From Thermoproteota archaeon (lineage in GTDB: Archaea; Korarchaeota; JAOZGF01; JAOZFZ01), in NCBI GenBank assembly GCA_027492035.1, contig JAOZFT010000004.1, positions 124,001-188,000 of the forward strand: 64,000 nucleotides of DNA, in the 5' to 3' direction. How positions within the stretch are numbered: the stretch's first letter is position 1; each line of letters begins with the position of its first letter. The position numbers and the translations under genes are program-made. Positions 42,986 to 52,183 of this stretch are shown piece by piece. The notes below the pieces were generated by a model that was not told the DNA's origin, made no database searches, and saw only the letters and a list, made by a program, of their open reading frames with translations.

Positions 42986-45553
42986 ATAAAGGAACCTAAT
43001 CTCCCGGAAAAAGTTGCACAAGCAGCTGCGAAATTAGGCATAAGGGCCCTTTTCCCGCCTCAAATAAGAGCTATAAAGAAGGGAATTCTAAAGGGTAAAA
43101 ATTTCGTCATAGCTACACCTACAGCTAGTGGAAAAACATTTATAGCATTAGCTGCGATAATAACCAAGTTAAATAAACACAGTGATAAAGCTATTTATTT
43201 AGCACCTCTACGGAGTATAGCATCGGAAAAATACAGTGAATTCAAAGAATTATTTGATGAATTAGGGTTAAGGACGGCTATTTCCACCGGTGACTTCGAT
43301 CTTTCACCCGACTGGTTGAAAGGATATAACATAATTATTTCCACGAATGAAAAAATTGACTCAATCATTAGACACAACCCAAAGTGGTTACAAGACGTAA
43401 AGGTAGTTGTAGTGGATGAAGTGCACCTTATTGACAGTTTGAAACGTGGCCCAATAATCGAACTCTTAATCGCTAAACTAAGGAAGAAAATAGAAAACCC
43501 ACAAATTTTGTGCTTAAGTGCAACAATTAAAAATGTGAAAGAACTAGCGGAATGGATTAATGGAACATATATAAGCAGCAACTGGAGACCCGTAGAACTC
43601 AGGGAGGGAGTATTTTATGATTACAAAATCTATTGGAGCAATGGAACAAAAAACGTAAGGAAAATTAAGGGGGAGAAATACACAGACCTCTGTCTAGATA
43701 CATTAAAGGAGAAAGGGCAGGTACTTGTTTTTTTAAACACCAGAAAAAACGCAGAAAACACCGCAGAAAAAGTAAAGAACGCTATTTCCAACACTCTTAC
43801 TGAAGAAGAGAAAAAGGAACTTAAAAAAACAGCTAGAAGGATTATTTCAGAAGGAGAACAAACTAAACTTTCGAAAAAACTAGCTAACCTAATAATGAGT
43901 GGAGTTGCATATCATCACGCAGGTTTAAGGCATATTCATCGTGCAATAGTAGAGGAAGCATTCAGAAGTAATTTTCTAAAAGTTATTTGTGCAACCCCCA
44001 CCTTAGCTGCAGGAGTTAACCTCCCAGCTAGGAGGGTAATAATAGGGCAAATTCATAGATTTTCAAAGGGAAAAGGAAGTCAACCTATTTCTGTAATGGA
44101 GTACAAACAAATGTGTCTGCCGTATGACACGCTGATCTTAACAGAAGAAGGGGAGATAGAGATAGGGGAGATAGTTGAAAAGAGAACTCCAAAAAAAGTT
44201 GTCAGTTTAGATCTTGAAACCGGTAAAGTAACCTTGAGCAAGATATTATCCTTTTTTGAAAGGAAAACTAATTTTTTGGTTAAACTCTTTTTAACTACTG
44301 GCTTAAACCTAGAACTGACACCTAACCATCCATTGCTGGCAGTTAAAAACGGAAGGTACGGATGGTTACTTGCAAAAAGAATACGGAGAGGCGATGTTGT
44401 ATTTACGTTAGATAAAGGGCTAATGAGAAAGATAAAAGTGAAAAAGGTAAAAAGAATAAACTTAGATAGCCCGATCACTGTCTTCAATTTGAAAACAGAA
44501 AAGGAAACCTTTTTTGCGGAAAGAATTGTATTGCATAATTGTGGACGGGCAGGTAGACCAAAGTATGATGAAATAGGGGAGGCGGTTCTTATAGCAAACA
44601 CTGAAGAAAGAAAGGAAAAGTACTTAAAAAAGTACGTGAACTCGAAACCAGAAAAAATAAAATCGAAACTGGTTGATTCACCTGCCCTAAGAGCGCAGAT
44701 TCTGTCACTAATAACTTCTAATTTGGCATTCACTCCTGAAGATATGAGGGACATATTTAAGTTGACTTTTTATTACAGCCAAACTAAAGAGAAAAAGAAA
44801 ATAGAGAGAAAGATTAAAGAAACATTAGATTTCTTGTTACTTAACGGATTTATAAAGAAAACAGGGGACTTGCTTCATGCTACAAAGTTAGGAAAAAGGG
44901 TTTCTTTACTTTATTTAGATCCTCTTACAGCAATAATTTTACTTAAAGGAATGGAAAAACTAGAAAAGAAGAAAGTCACTCCTCTTTCATTACTAACACT
45001 GATCTGCCTCACTCCAGACATGGAAACACTAAGTTACCGTAAGGCATTCTATCACGAAATGAACAACTTACTTAAAGAAAGAGAGGAAGAACTACCCCTA
45101 GAAGTTTATTATACTTCAACCTATTACTTGCTCGATCAAGACTGGCTGCAAGCAATATGGACTGCAAATATGCTTGAGAAATGGATAAATGAAGAAAATG
45201 AAGACACTTTAAACTTTAAGTACGGAGTTGGCCCAGGAGACATAAGAAGAGTAAATGAAAGTGCTGATTGGCTCCTCTACTCCATGCAGGAATTAGCCAA
45301 AACGTTTAAACATGAGAATTACATTCCTTTAATTGAAGAACTAAGGCAAAGAATAAAATATGGAGTGAAGAAGGAACTAATTGAATTAACTACCATAAAG
45401 GGTATTGGAAGGGTAAGAGCCAGAGTCCTCTACAATAAGGGATACAAACGTTTAGAAGATTTGAGTAAGGCGTCTATAAATGAACTTGCTAAACTTCCAG
45501 CTATAGGCGAAGCCTTAGCAAAAAGTATTAAAGAACAACTAAATGAGGAATAG
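42986..45553 (+). CDS. hel308: Hel308 DNA helicase containing a mini-intein, apparent ATA start
   Basis: Archaeal Hel308 (Ski2-like 3'-5' helicase for stalled forks). The frame gives (ATA)-KEPNLPEKV, then LGIRALFPPQIRAIKKG (Q motif), ATPTASGKT (Walker A), DEVH box (VVVDEVHLI), and the C-terminal HhH (TIKGIGRVRARVLYNKG). No ATG, GTG or TTG lies before the Q motif; GGTG is seven bases before ATA 42986, where homologs start. The next ATG (43316) would delete Walker A. Motif VI (KQM/GRAGRP) is interrupted by a 142-residue intein at 44114-44539. Spliced size about 714 residues. Confidence 0.92.
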   Translation: MKEPNLPEKVAQAAAKLGIRALFPPQIRAIKKGILKGKNFVIATPTASGKTFIALAAIITKLNKHSDKAIYLAPLRSIASEKYSEFKELFDELGLRTAISTGDFDLSPDWLKGYNIIISTNEKIDSIIRHNPKWLQDVKVVVVDEVHLIDSLKRGPIIELLIAKLRKKIENPQILCLSATIKNVKELAEWINGTYISSNWRPVELREGVFYDYKIYWSNGTKNVRKIKGEKYTDLCLDTLKEKGQVLVFLNTRKNAENTAEKVKNAISNTLTEEEKKELKKTARRIISEGEQTKLSKKLANLIMSGVAYHHAGLRHIHRAIVEEAFRSNFLKVICATPTLAAGVNLPARRVIIGQIHRFSKGKGSQPISVMEYKQMCLPYDTLILTEEGEIEIGEIVEKRTPKKVVSLDLETGKVTLSKILSFFERKTNFLVKLFLTTGLNLELTPNHPLLAVKNGRYGWLLAKRIRRGDVVFTLDKGLMRKIKVKKVKRINLDSPITVFNLKTEKETFFAERIVLHNCGRAGRPKYDEIGEAVLIANTEERKEKYLKKYVNSKPEKIKSKLVDSPALRAQILSLITSNLAFTPEDMRDIFKLTFYYSQTKEKKKIERKIKETLDFLLLNGFIKKTGDLLHATKLGKRVSLLYLDPLTAIILLKGMEKLEKKKVTPLSLLTLICLTPDMETLSYRKAFYHEMNNLLKEREEELPLEVYYTSTYYLLDQDWLQAIWTANMLEKWINEENEDTLNFKYGVGPGDIRRVNESADWLLYSMQELAKTFKHENYIPLIEELRQRIKYGVKKELIELTTIKGIGRVRARVLYNKGYKRLEDLSKASINELAKLPAIGEALAKSIKEQLNEE
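44114..44539 (+). other. 142-residue mini-intein in Hel308 motif VI
   Basis: In-frame insertion between KQM and CGRAGRP. Block A starts Cys1 (CLPYDTLILTEEGEI), block B has TPNH (69-72), block F is TVFNLKTEKETFFA, and block G ends VLHN followed by Cys+1. All residues for splicing (Cys1, B-block His72, His141, Asn142, Cys+1) are present. With 142 residues there is no room for a homing endonuclease, so this is a minimal intein. The host residue at +1 is Cys where helicases usually have Ala. Confidence 0.93.
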
Positions 45554-45583
45554 TGGAAGGTAAGGGTGAGTTGGTGGTAGCAT

Positions 45584-46987
45584 ATGTCTGTTTGCCCAAT
45601 TGACACCGGAAGATATGGAAGAGAACCCTTAAAGAAAATTTTTACTGAAGAGGGACGTATAGAAAGGCTGCTAAAAGTTGAAGCCACCATAGCCAAAACA
45701 CATGCTGAAATAGGAATCATACCTAAGGAAGCAGCACAAGAGATAGAGAAGAAGGCTTCCTTAAAATATGTAAAAATAGAGAGGATAAAGGAGATAGAAA
45801 AAGAAATACACCATGAAACAATGGCGATGGTTCTTGCGTTAGCGGAACAATGTGGGAAATATGGGGGATACGTGCATTTAGGTTTAACAAGTAGTGATGC
45901 TTTAGATACTGCACTAGCAATCCAAATAAAGGATGCATTAAAAATAATTGAAGGCAAGCTAGAGAAATTGATTCTTAAACTAGTGGAGAAAGCTTTAAAG
46001 TATAAAAGTTTACCTATGATCGGAAGAACCCATGGACAGCATGCAATACCTATAACTCTCGGTTTTAAATTTGCCCTGTTCGCTTCAGAGTTTCATAGAC
46101 ATTATGAAAGATTACAAGAAATAAAATCTCGAATTTTAGTTGGGAAAATCTCCGGTGCAACAGGTACGTTTGCAGCTTTGGGTAAAAAGGGCATCTTGAT
46201 ACAAAAGAGAACGTTAGAGAAATTGGGGCTGGGTGAACCCTTAATTACGACACAAATAATACAGAGAGATAGACATGCTGAACTAATTTTTCTGCTTGCA
46301 TTAATAGGTACTTCTTTAGATAAGTTAGCAACAGAGATAAGGAACTTACAAAGGACAGAGATAAGTGAAGTCTCTGAGCCATTCAATAAACAGCAGATAG
46401 GTTCCAGCACAATGCCTCAGAAAAGAAACCCTACGAAATCAGAGAGAATAACAAGTTTATCCCGACTTTTAAGATCAATGGTTTACCCAAGTCTAGAAAA
46501 TATTGTCACGTGGCATGAAAGAGACCTAACCAACTCAGCAAATGAAAGATTTACAGTGCCTGAGTCATTTATTTTGCTAGACGAGATGTTGACTGAGATG
46601 ATTGAAATAATAGAGAAAATCAAGGTTAACAAAGAAAAAATAAAGGAAAATCTTCACTTAACAAAAGGGTTAGTGATGTCGGAAAGAATAATGATGGCAT
46701 TAACCAAAAAGGGGATGGGTAGACAGGAGGCCCACCAAACGTTGCGAAAAATAGCACTCAAATCGGTAAATGAAAACAAAGAATTCAGAATTACTCTTCT
46801 CCAAGACAAAGAAATAAAGAAGAAATTAACCAGGAAAGAAATAGATGAACTTTTGAACCCTGAAACTTACACAGGTTTAGCAGAGAAAGTAATTGAAAGG
46901 ACAATTCAGGCAATAAACAACTCGTTAAACAAAAAAAGAGGGGAGGGGTTGGGAGAAGCTGATGCTATTCTTTTTAAACGCCTCTAA
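45584..46987 (+). CDS. purB: Adenylosuccinate lyase
   Basis: A 467-residue fumarase-superfamily enzyme acting twice in purine synthesis (SAICAR and adenylosuccinate cleavage). Signatures: MSVCPIDTGRYG start, MIGRTHGQHA (catalytic His region), and the signature loop GSSTMPQKRNPTKSE (about 273-287). Start ATG 45584 has only weak upstream GGTAGC. It converges with the histone gene, overlapping its end by 14 bases. Confidence 0.95.
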   Translation: MSVCPIDTGRYGREPLKKIFTEEGRIERLLKVEATIAKTHAEIGIIPKEAAQEIEKKASLKYVKIERIKEIEKEIHHETMAMVLALAEQCGKYGGYVHLGLTSSDALDTALAIQIKDALKIIEGKLEKLILKLVEKALKYKSLPMIGRTHGQHAIPITLGFKFALFASEFHRHYERLQEIKSRILVGKISGATGTFAALGKKGILIQKRTLEKLGLGEPLITTQIIQRDRHAELIFLLALIGTSLDKLATEIRNLQRTEISEVSEPFNKQQIGSSTMPQKRNPTKSERITSLSRLLRSMVYPSLENIVTWHERDLTNSANERFTVPESFILLDEMLTEMIEIIEKIKVNKEKIKENLHLTKGLVMSERIMMALTKKGMGRQEAHQTLRKIALKSVNENKEFRITLLQDKEIKKKLTRKEIDELLNPETYTGLAEKVIERTIQAINNSLNKKRGEGLGEADAILFKRL

Positions 46988-47180
46988 CAGCCAATTTAAC
47001 GTCTTCTTCGAGAACTGTTTTCCTACCTGCATGTTTAGCGAAGTCTGCAGCTCTCCGGCTGAGTTTTTCGGCGTAATTTTCAACCACGTCCCTTAACACT
47101 AACCTTGCATTCTCACTTACTCTGACCGCACCGGCTTTCCTCATAATTTTATCCAAAGGAGCTAATGGTAATTCAGCCAT
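46974..47180 (-). CDS. Archaeal histone
   Basis: A 68-residue histone-fold protein without tails. LPLAPLDKIMRKAGAVRVS, the central long helix (ARLVLRDVVENYAEKLS), and the C-terminal RKTVLEEDVKLAV are the canonical histone fold. Arg and Lys contacts for DNA (R14-like KAGA, GRKTV) are present. TATA-like AATATAAATTTG lies 25-40 bases upstream of the ATG on the minus strand. It shows that this lineage wraps its DNA with histones. Confidence 0.97.
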   Translation of the reverse strand: MAELPLAPLDKIMRKAGAVRVSENARLVLRDVVENYAEKLSRRAADFAKHAGRKTVLEEDVKLAVRGV

Positions 47181-47449
47181 ACAAAACTCACCTAACGAAA
47201 AAACTTATACAAATTTATATTTAAATCTTCCCTTTTTCTTAATGCTCCATTGACCACAAACCACGAAACAAATCAAAAAAGTTACTGCCATTAAGTGACA
47301 TAAGGGAAACCCTAGCAAAAATTTTGCGAAAAAGGAAGAAAAAATCAAATAATTTTAGGAAAATATTTCAAAAATTCGCGAATAAGAGAAAGGGAATAAA
47401 ACAAAACAAAAAAATTTAAATTATGCTGATTAACATAATATAAAGAGAA

Positions 47450-47571
47450 GGGGCCGTAGTCCAGCCAGAGGGAAGCCTAGATATGGGCTTTTCAGGCAAG
47501 GTAGGATGCCTGCCTGGGGAAATTAGCCGGAACGCAGGTGGTCCCGGGTTCAAATCCCGGCGGCCCCACCA
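47450..47571 (+). tRNA. tRNA-Pro(GGG) with two introns and encoded CCA
   Basis: Acceptor GGGGCCG/CGGCCCC, T arm CCGGG-TTCAAAT-CCCGG, anticodon GGG at 47516-47518. A canonical intron of 13 nt (47520-47532) follows position 37; removal gives CCTGC/GCAGG. A second insert of about 32 nt (about 47467-47498) splits the D loop, with an internal AAGCC/GGCTT hairpin; removal restores AGCC..GGTA and the GTCC/GGAT stem. CCA is encoded (47569-47571), unlike the other three tRNAs here. Upstream TATA-like TTTAAATTA lies near 47415. Confidence 0.9.
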
Positions 47572-47649
47572 TTCCCAGCTTTTAAAATGTAGAGACGTAA
47601 AGAAGGGAATAAGTATTTTTTGAGTATAACTCTTTGGAGAAAAGAAACT

Positions 47650-49101
47650 TTAAACCCAAACTTTTTCGGTTAAAACTCCCGAAAGGAAAAGGCTGAGGCC
47701 TTTCTTATATACCCCCTCGATCTGCTCACTCCCCAAAATTTTGAAAGAAGAGACTAAGTTTTTCTCAACCATGGATTTTCTGTTTAACTTCTTCTTTATA
47801 ATTTGGGACAATATCTCTTTAACTGAAGTTTCCTCTCTTTTTAAGTCAACTACTAAACGCTGTCCCTCCAAATAGGGACCTTTCAGAACCAATTTGTTGT
47901 TTTCATACTTTTTTAGGAAACTTATAACATTTTCTTTGCTCTTTTGAAGAACCGGTGGACCATAATGTTTTTTGATAGGTAACAACCTCTTTGTAACTGT
48001 TTCAAAGATTATGCAACATTTGGTTTGCTCATTAGTCCAGTAATACTTCCCAATTATTTCTACCCCTTCTTGGCTCATAAGCATAGCTAATTTCTTTGTC
48101 GTTTTTTTAAGCTGAGGCCAGATAATATCTGGAGACTCTTCTTTTTCTAAACTGAAATCTATAAATAGCCAATAAGAACCTCGTCTCAATACTTTCCTGT
48201 TAATTTCATTTAAAGATAAAATTTGAGTTTTACCAGGGAAAAAGAAGGATAAACTAGGTTTTTTTAAGAAATTAATTGCAGAAATTATGAATTTACTCAA
48301 ATTTTTATCTGAAACAGCTGCAGCTACATTTCTTTCCTTATCAACAGGGTCTATAACGATCAAAGAGCCAGGAAAACTAGCAATTAATTTTTCAGTTAAA
48401 GGAAATCTTTCAATGTTTATTATTTCTCGTTGAGACCACTTTATAGATTCTTGAAGAAGTTTTAAGAAATTGCCATAGTGTAAAATGAGAAGCTCACAAA
48501 GATAACCAGAGAAACCTTCAGTTTTTGCGTCAGCCCCATAAACCGCTATCCCCTTCATAAACTGTTTCAGAATCCTTACTTCAGCAGCTTTTTCCTCTGT
48601 AATTTTCCCTTTCAAGTACCTATTGTGGAAAATTGTTCTATCAACAGAAGATTTTTTCTCTTCTAAACTTTTTATTTGAAAACAAGGCACTAGATCAATT
48701 TCGTAAGAGTTAATAATTAACCGGGCATAAGGGTGCTCCGCATACTTTATAATTAAGTTTTGTGTTATTTCTTTAGCTATTTTCACTGTTTCATTCTCTA
48801 ATTCTTCTTTACTGAATGATAAGGGGAAAGACAAGAAAATATCTATGTCTTTGTCACCTTTTAGCCAAGTATTTCTTGCAGTTGAACCCACTAACTCTGG
48901 TTTTGCAGGAATATTTCTTTCTTTACAAATTTCTTTTATTTTGCAGAGTAACTTGCTCGTGAACATCTTAACATATTCTATTTCTTTTTTAGAAGGCTCT
49001 ACCCTATTCAAAACATTTTTAAGGATGTCTTCAATGAGTTTTCTTTTATTACTGGAAAATGCCTCTTCAACTAGCCAATTTGACTGAAAATAAGGTTTCA
49101 T
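47650..49101 (-). CDS. cca: CCA-adding enzyme (tRNA nucleotidyltransferase, archaeal class I)
   Basis: A 483-residue archaeal CCA enzyme. GSTARNTWLKGDKDIDIFLS (about 46-65) holds the catalytic GS and DxD motif. A downstream DLVPCF contributes the third carboxylate, and GIAVYGADAKTEGFSGYL (about 184-201) is typical. Needed because three of four tRNAs here lack encoded CCA. It overlaps thpR by 35 bases, so the two RNA enzymes are coupled. Confidence 0.95.
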   Translation of the reverse strand: MKPYFQSNWLVEEAFSSNKRKLIEDILKNVLNRVEPSKKEIEYVKMFTSKLLCKIKEICKERNIPAKPELVGSTARNTWLKGDKDIDIFLSFPLSFSKEELENETVKIAKEITQNLIIKYAEHPYARLIINSYEIDLVPCFQIKSLEEKKSSVDRTIFHNRYLKGKITEEKAAEVRILKQFMKGIAVYGADAKTEGFSGYLCELLILHYGNFLKLLQESIKWSQREIINIERFPLTEKLIASFPGSLIVIDPVDKERNVAAAVSDKNLSKFIISAINFLKKPSLSFFFPGKTQILSLNEINRKVLRRGSYWLFIDFSLEKEESPDIIWPQLKKTTKKLAMLMSQEGVEIIGKYYWTNEQTKCCIIFETVTKRLLPIKKHYGPPVLQKSKENVISFLKKYENNKLVLKGPYLEGQRLVVDLKREETSVKEILSQIIKKKLNRKSMVEKNLVSSFKILGSEQIEGVYKKGLSLFLSGVLTEKVWV

Positions 49102-49630
49102 AAACAGGACCCTTTGGCGTAAGTACAGATTTCTTTAACTTAATTTCATTAACCTCTAACGGACCGAAATCCATGTTTTTGAGGGTTAAAAGCGCACTAA
49201 CTAAGCTTTTCTCCTTAACGAAACGTTTAACTCTACCCAATGTTATATGGGAAGTAAACTCTTTTCCCAAGTCATAATTTATGTCTTTCCCAAACGAAGA
49301 AAGTAAGGCGTTGTAGACCTCCCTTATTTTTTCGTTATTTTCAGAAACTCCCACCCAGATTACTCTGGGTTTTTTCATGTTTGGAAATGCCCCTACACCA
49401 CTTAACTTTACAATGAATGACTTTATATCTGAGAGAGGCTTCATCCGTTCCTTTATTAACTTTATTTCTTCATTGTTTTTTTCTCCTAAAAAAATTAGGG
49501 TGATATGCAAATTCTGAGGCTCTACCAATTTTATAGGAATGTTTAAAGAAGCTAATTTATTTTGAACAGTCATTATTTTATTTCTCACTTCTTTATCAGT
49601 AACATCAATTGAAATAAAACAACGAACCAA
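49067..49630 (-). CDS. thpR: RNA 2',3'-cyclic phosphodiesterase / 2'-5' RNA ligase ThpR
   Basis: A 187-residue 2H-phosphoesterase. The two catalytic HxT motifs are visible: HITLIFLG (about 46-53) and HITLGRVKR (about 128-136). The enzyme opens 2',3'-cyclic phosphates and in vitro ligates 2'-5' tRNA halves. TTG start after GGTGGCGAAAGC. Coupled by overlap to the CCA enzyme; the many tRNA introns nearby make 2',3'-cyclic ends a likely substrate, by inference. Confidence 0.92.
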   Translation of the reverse strand: MVRCFISIDVTDKEVRNKIMTVQNKLASLNIPIKLVEPQNLHITLIFLGEKNNEEIKLIKERMKPLSDIKSFIVKLSGVGAFPNMKKPRVIWVGVSENNEKIREVYNALLSSFGKDINYDLGKEFTSHITLGRVKRFVKEKSLVSALLTLKNMDFGPLEVNEIKLKKSVLTPKGPVYETLFSVKLAS

Positions 49631-49752
49631 GCTTTCGCCACCTTCCTATAAAGTTTTATTAAATTTAAAAATAAAGAACAACGTGGAAAATTTAAGTTTG
49701 TAACAGATTAAAAAATTTCTTTAAAAGAGATTTATTGAAAAGATGAAAAGCC

Positions 49753-50154
49753 TTGCTTGTAAGGGCATACACGCGAGTTAATCCAACTGAAAGCCGAGAG
49801 AAAGTAGAGAAAGCTCTAAAAAATATAGTCTCGAAAGGAAAAATTCGTTGTTTCAGAAAGGGAGATGTAGATGTACTGGAAATAGAGGGATATGGTGAAG
49901 AAAGTCTTGAAACAATTTTTTACAAGATAAGACAGAAAAAAATAGTTGATTCCTTCCGAAAGTTACTTCGCCGTAATAGAGGTGGAAATGAAACAGTTAT
50001 CATGCTTAACAAACAGTCAGCCTATGTTGGTGTGATAACAGTTTGTGAAACAGAAAAGGAATCCCCTTTAGGTCCTGTGTTTTTGCAAATAAAATCTCAA
50101 AATCAAAAAATAGAAGAAATAATTGACTGGTTGGCACCTGAAACTAAAGCTTAA
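49753..50154 (+). CDS. UPF0201 family RNA-binding-like protein
   Basis: A 133-residue UPF0201 (COG1931) protein. The TRVNPTESREKVEKALKNI start, then a KQSAYVGVITV core, ESPLGPVFLQI and the WLAPET ending match the family, which has a ribosomal-protein-L5-like RNA-binding fold and unknown role. It opens at TTG 49753 with no SD; a TTTAAAAG about 25 bases upstream suggests a leaderless transcript. It converges with rnz, overlapping 11 bases. Confidence 0.8.
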   Translation: MLVRAYTRVNPTESREKVEKALKNIVSKGKIRCFRKGDVDVLEIEGYGEESLETIFYKIRQKKIVDSFRKLLRRNRGGNETVIMLNKQSAYVGVITVCETEKESPLGPVFLQIKSQNQKIEEIIDWLAPETKA

Positions 50155-51094
50155 CTTTTTTATTGGGAAGGAAAATTTCCGGTTCCCCCTTTTCCGGGTA
50201 AGGTATGTGAACCTTCAAAAAATCTTCAGCGATTATCACCTTTTTAGGCAATGAATCTAAACCTTTCATATATTCTTCTTGGGTCGCATATCGGTTACTT
50301 ATGTGGGTAGCAACAACTAACTTAGTACTTGTTTCTTCCGCTAACTTTACCACGTCTTGGATTGTAGAATGCGATTTCTCTTCTGCATGCTGTAAATCCT
50401 TCGCTGAGAAAGGGGCGTTGTAGATTACTAAATCTGAACCCTGTGCAATTGAAATTAATTCCTCAAAAAACACGGTATCTGGTATATAAACTATTTTTCT
50501 TCCTTTCCTAGGAGGACCTATTATGTCAGAGGGCTTAATTATCCGCCCTCCCCAAGTAATTGTTTCACCTTTGATTAAAAGAGGCCTTAAATTGTTTGGA
50601 ATACTGAGTTTTTGAGCTTTTTCCCCATTGAACTTCCCTCTTCTATTTTTCTCTAAAAGAGCAACCCCTAGACAGTCAATAGAGTGCTTCACTCCAAAAA
50701 AGTTCAAGAAGTATTCATCATAAGAGTAAATGCTTCCGTCGGAAATAGGAAGAAAGGTTACTTCAAAGTTTGGATTAAGCTTGAAAAAATTTGCATGAAA
50801 AAGCAGGAAACTTCTTAATTTCTTAGGTCCAAACAGTTCTAGCTGAGTTTTGCGTCTAAACATTTTCATTGATTGAAGTAATCCTGGTAAGCCGAGTATG
50901 TGGTCCCCGTGTACATGAGAAACAATTATTTTCATTGGTTTACAGAAACCTAATTTAGATTTAGCTAGAAGGAATTGTGCCCCTTCAGCCGGATCAAGCA
51001 TAATTAGTTCCTTTTTTCGCTTAATCACTACGCAGAAGGGGTTCCTGTTCCCTAAAGAGGCTGAAGCGCCTGTTCCTAGAAAGTACACATCCAT
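50144..51094 (-). CDS. rnz: Ribonuclease Z
   Basis: A 316-residue metallo-beta-lactamase-fold tRNA 3' processing endonuclease. GTGASASLGNRNP start, SHVHGDHILGLPGLL (metal motif, about 59-73), PDTVFFEEL and a final HISNRYA give the set of metal ligands. It trims tRNA trailers before CCA addition, matching the nearby cca gene. Confidence 0.95.
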   Translation of the reverse strand: MDVYFLGTGASASLGNRNPFCVVIKRKKELIMLDPAEGAQFLLAKSKLGFCKPMKIIVSHVHGDHILGLPGLLQSMKMFRRKTQLELFGPKKLRSFLLFHANFFKLNPNFEVTFLPISDGSIYSYDEYFLNFFGVKHSIDCLGVALLEKNRRGKFNGEKAQKLSIPNNLRPLLIKGETITWGGRIIKPSDIIGPPRKGRKIVYIPDTVFFEELISIAQGSDLVIYNAPFSAKDLQHAEEKSHSTIQDVVKLAEETSTKLVVATHISNRYATQEEYMKGLDSLPKKVIIAEDFLKVHIPYPEKGEPEIFLPNKKVKL

Positions 51095-51142
51095 TTTCTA
51101 TCATTCTCTCAGGTAAGTTAATTCTAAAAGAAAATAGTATTA

Positions 51143-52183
51143 TTAGGGTTTAAAGTAAAGGTCCACTTTGCGTATAAGGTGACGATGTAGGTAAACATTA
51201 AAAGAAGCAACAAGTTTAAACCCTATCTCTTCAGCATATTTGTGAATATTTATTCTGTTAGGGTAGGAGATACACATATATTTTCCTTTTTTCAAGGACT
51301 TAAAGGCAGATGGGATAAATTTTTTCAACAGCTCAATAAGGGATCTACCATAAGAACTTGTTGAAATGGAATAAGGAGGATCTGTTACTATAGCATCAAC
51401 TTTTTCATTTAATGAACAGGCATCACCTACCTTCACCTCAAAATCTGTTTTACCTGTGAAAAGTAGGTTTATTTTGGCTAATTCCACAATTTGAGGGTTT
51501 AGGTCAATCCCTATTGCCTTGCAATTTATGTTTAGGGCTTCAACAAGTATTCCACCTGGTCCACAGAAAGGGTCCAAGACAACGTCGCCTTTTTTGACAT
51601 GTGCTAGGTTTACCATAGCCCGGGCTAATGCAGCGTTCATCATTCCGCTTCTAACAATAGGTAGAGAAACCCCTCTCCCGAAAAGTAGTTTAGTTCTATC
51701 CACTTCCTCCAACTTTTTACCAAAAATAAATTTGTTTTGGATAAGAAGACCTAAATAAGTGATTTCAGGTCTTTCCAGGTTAACTTTAAAGGTGCTTTTC
51801 TTAGATTTAATTATAGCCCCTATTTCTTTGGTTAATAGTTGAGTTGAAACGTGTTTCGAGCTTCCTCTCACCCTAATGATTTCAACTTTAAAACCTAATT
51901 CGCCCTTGTTCGAGTTAATTTCTAATTTTTTGGTTGCTTCAAGAATTTTCTTCTCCTCCGAAGTACAAGCGAAGTAGAGCTCACTGATTATTTTTGTGAA
52001 TGCGGCCCGGTTTGAAATAGAGGCAACTGATTGTTCATTTGACTCAAAAACTAGGCACTGAGGCAGAGAAAGGAGTTCACGATATGGTTTATTTTCTCCT
52101 TTAAGTATTGATTCAACTTCTAAGGCTGCTAATTCAGGATTTTCACCTGAAAGAAAACAAAAGAAATTCTTCACTGACCTCAC
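51143..52183 (-). CDS. tRNA (guanine10-N2)-dimethyltransferase (TIGR01177, THUMP)
   Basis: A 346-residue THUMP-methyltransferase. The N-terminal part (about 1-165) is a ferredoxin-like/THUMP tRNA-binding region; the C-terminal part has motif I VLDPFCGPGGILVEAL (about 205-220) and the catalytic DPPYS (about 274-278). The family (archaeal Trm-G10) forms m2-G/m22-G10 in tRNA. Starts at GTG overlapping the upstream stop (GTGA). Confidence 0.88.
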   Translation of the reverse strand: MRSVKNFFCFLSGENPELAALEVESILKGENKPYRELLSLPQCLVFESNEQSVASISNRAAFTKIISELYFACTSEEKKILEATKKLEINSNKGELGFKVEIIRVRGSSKHVSTQLLTKEIGAIIKSKKSTFKVNLERPEITYLGLLIQNKFIFGKKLEEVDRTKLLFGRGVSLPIVRSGMMNAALARAMVNLAHVKKGDVVLDPFCGPGGILVEALNINCKAIGIDLNPQIVELAKINLLFTGKTDFEVKVGDACSLNEKVDAIVTDPPYSISTSSYGRSLIELLKKFIPSAFKSLKKGKYMCISYPNRINIHKYAEEIGFKLVASFNVYLHRHLIRKVDLYFKP

